From contig OZ020267.1 of NCBI GenBank assembly GCA_963971225.1, forward strand, positions 152,945,920 through 153,009,919: a DNA stretch of 64,000 nt, in the 5' to 3' direction. This document shows, piece after piece, positions 54,895 to 64,000 of this stretch. Source of the DNA: Melieria omissa (taxonomy: Eukaryota > Arthropoda > Insecta > Diptera > Ulidiidae). The position numbers and the translations under genes were made by a program. Position 1 is the stretch's first letter, and every line of letters begins with the position of its first letter. Under the pieces are notes generated by a model. It worked only from the letters and a program-made list of their open reading frames with translations, was not told the origin of the DNA and did no database searches.

Positions 54895-57800
54895 CAGCAG
54901 CATAACTTTACACACTGGTGAGCGTTGGCATTGAGAAACGGTGACGGTGAAACTGAAGCTGATTTCGGCACTGGTACGGAAGCAACAGCTGTTTCTGGTG
55001 ATAGTGCTGGTATATATAATGGTATTGGTGCAGCTAGTGGGGTTGACAAGAGTGGCAGACGTGGAGGAGGCAGTTGTTAAGGCAGGATGGTTGTTTGGCG
55101 AGCCAAGCAGGACATAAGTGAAAGATAAATTTGCTCTTGGTTTTTAAGTTTAAAGTTTAAGTGCGTTTTATTACCGCTATTACTACAACTACATACTGAC
55201 ACTAATACTAGACGCAATAACAGAAACCTGTGGTACAGATATTTTAATCAGTGCATCCGAAGTTGTTTGAACTAAATTAAGATATCGAAAAAAAGTAGCA
55301 AGATTTCGAACGACGAACCAAAACGCGACAAGTCGTTCAAGTGCCGCTTTTTGTTTAATGTTTTCTGCAAACGTTTGTACAGTTTTCCATTTGTGTTCAC
55401 CTTGCAACGCTTTCCGCACACGCTCGCCTCATTTCTTCCTTTTTTACTTTTGAATGTGCAATAATGAATGTGGTATTTTGGAGTTTGGCAGATAGAAAAC
55501 ACGTTGCTGCAGCCGTGCGCCGTGCGGCTGCTGTGGCACAATTTTAGGCAATCGAGTAGCTGTGCTACAATCTATTTTTATACTTTTACACAATTTTCCT
55601 GACACCCTTTGAGCTGCACTTTGGGCTGGAACTCAGAGCAAAGAGAAAGGACTGGTATTTGAAAAAAGTGTTTGAATAAAGTGCTATTGGTACTTCTTGA
55701 AACATGTTTGCTAAAGCATGTGTTCCGCTTTACGAACGTGTAGAAGTCAATAAAACATGTTGAAAATGGAAAACTTTCAGTTCACTTTGTTCTTTTTGTT
55801 TGAATATTAATTCGCATTAACTTTTATTTGTTACTACTTATGTGAATACCATTTACGCCGGTTATCTGAATGAGAGCAATGCCAAAAGTTAACATTGTTC
55901 AACTTTAGAATGCAAGTGGAAAATTTGCAGGGCCTGTAATTAAGTTTTAAACTAGCTCCGATGTAACTAGAGTTTTACTCGACGTGTACGGAGTTTCGTG
56001 GCATTCGGTCTTTTCCGAATTCACGCACATGAATAGTGAGCGGAACGAACTTTCCTGCTTCGAGGTACAACAGCAGCAAGAACCACAATATCAATATTCT
56101 GTATTATTTGCATTTCGTAAGAGTGAAAGGAAACAATCGAAAATAAAGTTTACCCCAAAGGAAAGGCACATTTTCTTTTAACCCCTTAGTTGTTGTGCAA
56201 GAACGTATGATATAATTTATGTATGATTCGATTAAACAATTAAGTGATACGCCAATTGTGTGCACTTTTTTCGTAATGGGCAGCCGGTTAGGTTGGGATT
56301 TTGTATAGAATGGTTGGACGGAAATGATTCGGTATTATTCAGATATGTGAAAAGAAACAGCATACACAAGCTAAAATATAATAAAATTTGTAAAATTCCA
56401 AAATTCATTATTTATACAATAAGTAGGTAAACATTTGTCGGGCATAACGTGCGGCGGCAAATGCGGACGTAGAGTTTTAGTGATGCAAGAAGCAGACGCC
56501 ACAAGTAGAAGTTGTTTGAATAATTTGTTGAAACATTTGGCAACATTATCAATACTATCCATATAAAATATTACGAGAAATTACACCACGCATGCGCATA
56601 CCGATAACAAATTGACTAAGTAGAGAATAACACACATGCATACAAGCAACTGCTTGAATCAAGGTATCCATGCATCAATTCGTCACTGTGTATGTATGCT
56701 TTAGTTGATGTATAACGAATGAAACGACAAGAGGAAAACAACAAGCTGCAAGCAAATAAGAAAACATACTAATCTTACTGTAGTTTTAGTTGGTAATCGT
56801 AAGCCCACTTATATAACTCTAACTACTATTGCTACTACTACGATTATTATTATTCTATTCATTGCAATTATGAGTATGATTACGATTATCATTAAAAGGA
56901 AACAAAACATTTATGATTATCATTACTAATATTAATATAAATTAAAATGACTACCCATTATCATTAAACTGAATAATTATCACAAGTAATGTAATGTAGC
57001 GTGCAAAGCAAATGCGTAGCCGTATATGTGGGCGTGGCAGAGTGTAAATGAAGTTCGAAAGCCGCAGAACACGATTGCCAATCGACGGCGACGTGCAGGG
57101 AGGGAAATGGGGCAGTGCGCCTGGCGCGCTGCAGCCAAGCAAATACATTTTCGCACACCTGCTGTGTGTATTGTGTGCCCACGCACATTGATTTACACCA
57201 TTTGGCAGCGGCGGAATCATGCTCGGCGCATAGCGCGTTGCGCACATACGCATACACAAGCACACTCATCCCCATACATGTACATGTACGCATACAAAAA
57301 CTGTAGTAATAAATCATTAGAAGTGTATTTACGATTACGACCCAAATGATCAATGGGAATCTAAATTAGTGGAAACGAATGAAATGAAATGATCTGCTCG
57401 AGCGAATTCAATTAAACGCAAAGCAAATAAATGAATAACGATGAAACATGTGCATACATGTAGTTGCTTTATACTTTGAAAAAGATAAGCATGTTCGAGG
57501 AAATAAAATAACTCGAACAAGGAAAAATTTAACAGAACACATATCCTTAACCCGAAAGAGCCTAAAATTGCTGGAATTTTGGGGTTTGCGCACGCTGCAG
57601 TGCCAGCCAGAGGCTACAAGCCCAAAATTTAGACAATTTTATGCGCACCGTATAATAATGTATGCTTCCTTCTTTTGAGAAAACAACAACAACAACAAAA
57701 TGGTATATATCTTATATAATATATATTGCAATGAATATGCACTTTTAAGTTCTCCCTTATCGTATAAAATTATAAATTACTCTTACTACTATCATTATTA

Positions 57801-60381
57801 TTATTAATTTTAATAATACACAATACTATTATGAGTTTAATACATGCAATTATATATTTCATTTGCTTCTGAAAATAACACCAGTTTGTGTTTCATTTCG
57901 TTTGGTTTGGTTTGCGATTTTTTGTTTACACTCGAAGTACTCGTTTGGCCGTAGGCAGTTGTGTTTAGTTGCAGCCTTCAACACCTTTACTGACTCCAAG
58001 GGATTGCGAGAGTTTTCTTTAATTTTGTCCAGATATTTTCTATGCATTTTCATGGGTAAAAAAAGAGAAGGAATAAAATTACTATGCAGGGAACAATTTT
58101 AAATTGTATAAATTTGAACACAAACAACAGGCGACTGGACAGAGTGCATTGCAGGCGAGAAGTGGAGATGCGGACTAAATGAAATGCCTGCTAACAGAAG
58201 TGGCGAGTGCACAGCCAGCGTTTCTTTTGGTGTCCTTGTTTGCTCGCGAAACTTTGCTGGGCGTGCACGAGACATTTCAGTTAGGAGGCTTTAAGCTTTC
58301 TTTCAGCCAAAGTTAATTAAAAGAAGGAAATGAAATACCAATTCGCAGCAGAAACATTGATGTCGCAAGATGTTACAACTATGTTTTTGCTGAGAAAAGT
58401 GTAGCCGACACTATGATGGAGCAAGCTGGACGTGCCCGTCGCCGTTTTTCGACTTTGGCGTTGCATTTTATGTTTTGTTGCTTTTTTTCAATTGAACTCT
58501 GAACATTTGTTTCGCGTCATGCATACAGTAACTGGGGTCTTAGTTTTCGCGAGGCAAGAAAATATTTATTCCGCACGCCGAGTAGTTTAAAAATCATCAG
58601 TGGGCAAAATATGTGTTGAGAATATAAACAAGAAATTTGGAAAACAAAAATGGCACACAGTAGCAAACCTCTTGAAAAATGTTTCCTACAAGTAAAAAGA
58701 ATGCAATAAAGTGAAATTTACATAGCAAACAGCAGCCGCGTTATTAAGAACAATAAACAAAATGACATATATACATAGGTACATACAAGCATAACAGCCT
58801 AATTACATAAATACATACATATATATTATATACAATATAAAAATTATATATATATACAAAGTACATACATATGTATATACATACATACATATATGTACGC
58901 ATGTAACTAAAGTATACAAGCCAGCAAATACAACAACAGGTCGTGTGCGCATAAGAGCAAAGAAAATGCCGAAATGTGAACGATGGGCATTTTTGATTTT
59001 GCCGGAGACGCCTTCGTATACGCTAAACCAAGAAAAACACCAAGTAACAAAACTTTCATACTCCATACAATAGATACGTGAGTGAAAAGTGCAGCTAAGC
59101 ATTAACCAACCGAACTATGTGCCCTCCATATATGTATGTACATAAGCGCATATATGTATGTATGTATATTAGCATGTGGCAGTCCAATTGGGCGTTGCAA
59201 TTGCGGTGACATAAAACTGCATTTGCGCACACACAGACTCAGTTGCCGTTCATACATACATATGTATGTTTGTATTTGCATACATATATGTGCCGATGTG
59301 TATACAATTGTAAACAAGCCGGTTGTGGGCAGTCACAGGGACTTGGCGAAGCTTGAGTTGCTGCATTGCTTTATGCTCTAACACGCACGCTGGAACTCCT
59401 ACTCACACCCATACCTATATACAATGACGCACATACATATGTGCGTATATATGCAAATGCGTTTATACACATAACGTAAATAATCAATAATGTAAAGGCG
59501 CTAATGAAAGAAATTATATTCATACATACATACACACACGTAACAGATAATTGCATATTATATACTAAATATTAGAAGTGAATGAAATTGACAAATGGTA
59601 GCAGAGAAAACTCAATAAAAGCAACAAAAAAATACTGATCAAAACCCGTAATATTAACAGTAACTGAAACAGCAGAAAACCAGAGTAAACACAAACTGTA
59701 ACGAGATAAGAATTTTAGAAAAATGTAATAAAATGAAACGTCCATGTTTTATTTCCAATTTTCAGCGCAGTGATGAACGTTGAGGGAATGAGGTAAGAAG
59801 TTTCACAACGGCACCAAAGCCGTTGTTCTAACATCAACACAACACAATCAGCAGCAGTTATTCCTATGGAAAAAAGGAATAAAGAAACGAGATCCAATTG
59901 TCCTCCTGAATATAGGTCATACATATACATACAAACAGTTCCGACTGCTTGAATTTCGACAAACCTATGATCCAAACGGCTACGTAAAGTTTAGAGTCCA
60001 AGATAGTTGTTTTGTTTCTTTAAGAATATTGGACACTACACATAATTTACAGGAAAGTGTGGTAATGTAAATTTATTGAAAGCTTTCGTATATAAAACTC
60101 CAAATACACAGGTCAAAGCTACAAACATAAAAATTAGCACATTAAACGCACCGCGTCACTAAGAGTACAATTGGAAATTCATCGTTCCGTGTGGGAGCAT
60201 AAAAAACAAAAATTATTCATAAATATGAAATACATTAAAATTTTACAAACGATTGTTTAAGAAGCCTTGTAAAATGTTCAAAATGATGCAATAATGAGAT
60301 GTTTGGGAATGAATGAATTATGTTGAATATGTAAAAAGTGAAAAATTCGTTACACAATGTATTTTAAACGCGCCCGCTGCG
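54895..60381. other. crol 3' UTR and intergenic DNA
   Basis: Poly(A)-type AATAAA occurs near 55675 and 55750, so crol could end there; a much longer 3' UTR is also possible. The rest is AT-rich with dense TATA/ACATACAT repeats (58800-58900, 59130-59160, 59250-59290). TTTATT at 60072-60077 is a possible poly(A) signal for fizzy on the minus strand. The small frames here lack domains. No gene is supported. Confidence 0.5.
58800..58900. repeat. ACATACAT / TATA microsatellite cluster
   Basis: Alternating ATACAT and TATA units, common in fly intergenic DNA. Confidence 0.8.
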
Positions 60382-62036
60382 CTATCGTATGCTTTGCCGG
60401 AAGACGCTCTGCTTGACTTTGCCGGCTGCCGTGCTTGCTTTTTTTGCTGTATGCGGATCAGGGGCGAAGCAGTTCCACAGGCGTAGTGTCTCGTCCGCGC
60501 CAGCACTAATCACCATGCTGCCATCAGGCGAAAGCGCCATTTGCAGCACGCGCGACGTGTGTCCGGTCAGCTCGGCCTGCTTAACCATCGACGGGTACTT
60601 CCAGATGGTTAGCTGGTTGTGCGCGAAGCCGTGTGCGGAAATCAACTCCTTGTAATTGCGCGACCATAGCAGCGCGCACACCTGCGACTTCGAGTCCACA
60701 GAATTCAGCAGCTTGCCATTGGAGACGTTCCAGAACTTGATGCAACGATCGGCTGTGCCCCCGCCACTGGCCAACACGTTTGGCTGCCAAGGGCACCATG
60801 CCAGCGCACGCACCGCCGCCTGGTGTTCGTTGAGCACGTGCATCGGCTCGCTGCCAGTTCCCACGCCGCCACTAACCGCTGTCCACACGTTAACCAAATT
60901 GTCGTTGCCACCGCTGGCCAGATATTTGAAGTCCGTAGACCATTTAAGGCCGCACACCTCCTGCGTATGACCGTTCAGTGTGCCTACTTTGTGTTCACGA
61001 GCACGTACGTCATGATGAATGATTGTGCCATCGCGACTGCCTGAAGACACTAGAAAAGAATTCCACGCCAGGCTGCCAACACGCGCCGAGTGCCCATCCA
61101 TTACGCGAAGCCGCTTGATCTTGGAACAATCCCATAGCTCGACGGCACCAGTGTTGTTGCCTATGGCGAGAATTTGTCCCTCTTGTATCCATGCAAGGGC
61201 GCACGCATGATCGCCCTCCTCGTATTCTACCAGCTGCTCGATGTTGCCGCTGCCCGCATTCCACAAATAGACTGCGTTGCCCAGGGCCACTGTCACAATG
61301 TTGTCGGCGCTCCAATCAATCAGGTTGAGATAGTAGTCGTTGATGATGTCTGGCGCATCCAGTATGCGCTCCGAAGTGGTGGGTATGTACCGAGACCCGC
61401 TCTTTGTTGATATGGGTGTGGTAATAGAGTACACTACCTTCAGTGGGTTTTGGTGGGATTCAGGAGCGGCAGGTGCCTTATTCTGGTAGCATAATATGCG
61501 CGTTGTTTTGCCATCGCCAACCTGCATTGTATCAGAGATGAGCTTTTGACGTTCCGTCTTGGCAGGGGTTTTCTTATTGTTGGCATTGTTCGACTGCTCG
61601 TTCTCCTCGTCGTTCTCAGACTTCTCCTGCTCTTGTTTGATCTACGGAATAAAACTTCCAATAAACGTTTAAATATGATAAATAACGCACTTACTAGATA
61701 GCGTCCCAGCTCAAAATTGCTGGCACCCCGATTCGGTATGAAGCGATCTCCACCGCCTGGAGTCTTTGCGCCTTTGTTCGGTGTGGGAGTCTTCTTGCTT
61801 TTGCCGTCTCCATTACCAGTCTTGCGTGGTGTTTTCGTTGGCGGATTCACGCCCGAAAAGCTAGTGTTGTACGACATGGACAGCACGGACCGTGATGCGT
61901 TTATGCTGCCGTTGAGGCTAGTCGCGGCGGCAGAAGCCTCCAGTTTTTTTTGCCAGCGCGGTGGTGGACCGCGGGTAATTTCACCATCCAGTGTGAGTGC
62001 GCTGTTGATCTCGTTCATGTAGTTGAACTGAGACAT
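60382..62036 (-). CDS. fzy: fizzy, Cdc20-type activator of the anaphase-promoting complex
   Basis: The two exons are 61695-62036 and 60382-61641, giving 533 residues (526 in Drosophila). The N-terminus has a C-box (DRFIPNR, residues 97-103) that docks on the APC/C. Seven WD40 repeats form the degron-binding propeller, for example YYLNLIDWSADNIVTVAL, GHSARVGSLAW, GHTQEVCGLKW and GHTSRVLQMALSPDG. The protein ends in Ile-Arg (SIR), the APC/C-binding IR tail. It selects cyclins and securin for ubiquitylation at anaphase. The acidic, lysine-rich insert at the start of exon 2 (KSENDEENEQ) precedes the conserved RILCYQNKAPAAPE. Borders are GT-AG. The ATP23 gene diverges from its 5' end. Confidence 0.98.
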
Positions 62037-63006
62037 TTTGCCGATTAAAGTGACTCGAATTTTGTATCAAATGACTATTTTATGGTATTTTTATTGCAGT
62101 GCGTTGTATGGAATTATCGTATAAATGGCGGTTGCAGAAATCGAATTTTGCGCCAGGGACTTCTTCTCGAAGGTCGCGCAGTGCTGACAACTTGACGAAG
62201 TTGAATTATACGTCCTCGCAGTGTTGCTATTTTAGTATGAAAACTTATGAATCATTTTGTAATTATGTCTTGGGGCCATACGCGTAAGCCCAATGTTATG
62301 CTGCCGGTCAAATGATCCCGATCACGGATAAAATTGTTGTTGCTTTAATGTAAATAAGAAAAATTTCGCTCTCCCAATCTTTTCTTTTACATTGAAGCAA
62401 CAATCGGCAACGCAATCGGCTGATGGTTTCGCTCAGGCAAATGTCGCCACTCTGCTTTGAATAAATTGAAAAAGAAAGTTACCAGAAATTGTTAAATATA
62501 CAAAATTGAATGAAATTATTATTTATTTAGTAAATGATTGATAATTTTTAGTCGGTGGCTGCTCATACATTCAATAAAAATAAGCCAAAAAAGTCTATCA
62601 ACAAAGAAAATCAGCTCATTTCTAAGTTTATGTTTACGGAAACTAAGTCTTGGGTAATCAATTAAATATTTTCAGTTTACCGTTAAATTTAAATTCTGCG
62701 TCTCGGGAAACAGGCGCATTACCCTAGTCAGTCCAGTTTGCTTCCATGCTAAGAAATTGTTATAGATTTTTTTTTTTAGAAATTATTAATAAATAATGTT
62801 TAATTCTACATGAAATTCTTTGAAGTTCACTTCCAGTTTGTTGCTTTGATTCATTATAATATTGCATTGCCTACTTCATAGACCACTTCTCACCTAAATT
62901 TAATCTACTTGCCATGGTGAAATGTAATCAGCTGTTTCCTACTCAGAATTTGCCCGTAACCAAAGAATTTTTTTTGTAAAATATCTTATCAAATAGTTGA
63001 GTGGAA
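62037..63006. promoter_or_regulatory. bidirectional 5' region, fzy / ATP23
   Basis: These 970 bp lie between divergent start codons. A plus-strand frame at 62099-62287 starts just after TTGCAG but shows no domain. The rest is AT-rich. Both promoters should lie here. Confidence 0.45.
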
Positions 63007-63907
63007 ATGGGGCTGCTTAGAAAGGCGGAAGCCAGTGCACAAACGGCGCCACCCTCCGATACCAGTGGATTATCATCCACTGTTGCAACAGACTCCAACG
63101 CCGATAATGCAACCACAACTGCCGGTGATGACGTAAAGAAGTCACAAACGAAGGAGTGGGGTTACGATCTGTACCCGGAGCGTCGCGGTGAAACGTTTAA
63201 GCCCAAGTGGTCACGCATATTGGTGGGCATAGAGGGCCACGAAAACATCGATAAGGTGAAGTGCGAGCGCAATGTTTACTGGTGTGTCAAGAATAGTCCG
63301 CTGGTGAAGCTGATGATGGGCGCGCTGCGCAGTTCCGGCTGTCCCATCGATTTGCGGCGACACATTTCATGCGAGGTGTGCGACACAACAGTGACCGGCG
63401 GCTACGATCCCGTTACGAACCAAATCATTGTGTGCCAGAATATGGCGCGCAAGGAGGGCATGGTGCAGGGGGTGTTGACGCACGAGATGATACACATGTT
63501 CGACTACTGCAACAATGAGTTGGACTTTCGGAATATTGATCACTTGGCCTGCACCGAGATACGAGCGGCCAACCTGGCGCACTGCTCCTTCCTTAGTGCC
63601 ATGATGCAGGGCGATGCATCCATATTCGATATAAAAGCAGCTCATCAGGTAAGATACATTGATGCCATGACGATTTCGGTTTCCTTTGATGTTAGTTTGT
63701 TTTTAGAAATGTGTTAAAACCAAAGCGTTGCAATCGGTGTTGGCCGTGCGTAATGTGACGCATCAAGAAGCCATCGATGCAGTGGAGCGCGTATTTCCGA
63801 AATGTTATGCCGATCTGGAGCCAATTGGACGACGTATACGCCGCAATTCGCCCGATCAACACAAGGCATACATGGAGGGTCCAATGTATGGCTACGATGT
63901 TTACTAG
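63007..63907 (+). CDS. ATP23 (XRCC6BP1) mitochondrial metalloprotease
   Basis: Exons 63007-63648 and 63707-63907 encode 280 residues. The frame is open two codons further upstream through GTG, but the ATG at 63007 (MGLLRKAEAS) is the first start. After a low-complexity leader, WGYDLYPERRG opens the M76 peptidase domain. The zinc-binding HEMIH motif (H159, E160, H163) lies in GVLTHEMIHMFDYC, followed by the family motif ACTEIRAANL. The C-terminus VFPKCYADLEPIGRR is also typical. In yeast ATP23 processes subunit 6 of the ATP synthase and helps assemble its Fo part in the intermembrane space; the human protein is also called Ku70-binding protein 3. All key residues are present. Confidence 0.95.
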
Positions 63908-64000
63908 CAATACGTTTTTTAACAATTTGATTTAGTGTAGTTGCTATGAGCTGTGTTAAATTTCATTTAAAGAAACAGTAATAATCCAGTGAACGGAGTT
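63908..64000 (+). other. ATP23 3' flank to window edge
   Basis: A short AT-rich 3' UTR, cut by the window end. Confidence 0.6.

Overview
The window is eukaryotic nuclear DNA from a higher fly (Brachycera). The evidence is short introns with GT-AG borders and close orthologues of Drosophila genes (crooked legs, fizzy, cornichon, Syntaxin 5, IK2/IKK-epsilon, four way stop/COG5). Intergenic and intronic DNA is AT-rich with many ACATACAT and CAG/CAA microsatellites, and there are Tc1/mariner (DD37E) and piggyBac-like remnants. A tephritid-like fly is my best guess, but the species cannot be fixed from this sequence alone. No conserved protein gene lies wholly inside the first 13 kb.

Layout. (1) 1-13 kb: gene-poor DNA with one tRNA-Gly(GCC) gene, an intact DD37E transposon (3953-5256), and an older element with very long inverted repeats and a broken DD37E transposase (8074-10144). 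A possible signal-peptide exon on the minus strand at 13040-13130 suggests that this stretch may be the long first intron of a gene running off the left edge. (2) 13-41 kb: a dense housekeeping cluster. It holds RpL34 (-), a ZAD zinc-finger gene (+), GMF (-), a kleisin-like gene (+), TMEM147 (-), Syx5 (+), cornichon (-), glucosidase II beta (+), LAMTOR3 (-), two tandem IKK-epsilon/TBK1-type kinases (+,+) and COG5 (-). Strands alternate strictly except at the kinase duplication. (3) 41-60 kb: one large gene, crooked legs (crol), with 18 C2H2 fingers, long 5' DNA and a long 3' region. (4) 60-64 kb: fizzy/Cdc20 (-) head to head with the ATP23 metalloprotease gene (+).

Many of the products serve the secretory pathway: Syx5 and COG5 in Golgi traffic, cornichon in ER cargo export, TMEM147 at the ER translocon and glucosidase II beta in ER glycan trimming. 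They are not an operon; the proximity is most simply compact paired promoters. Exon-intron models were built by hand from splice consensus and reading-frame closure. Each listed gene model gives an open frame from ATG to stop with a length close to its family.

The best candidates for novelty are the tandem IKK-epsilon duplicate with an altered activation loop, the apparently intact DD37E transposon, and the long-inverted-repeat DD37E element. I found no CRISPR array, operon-like defence locus or other clearly unprecedented system.
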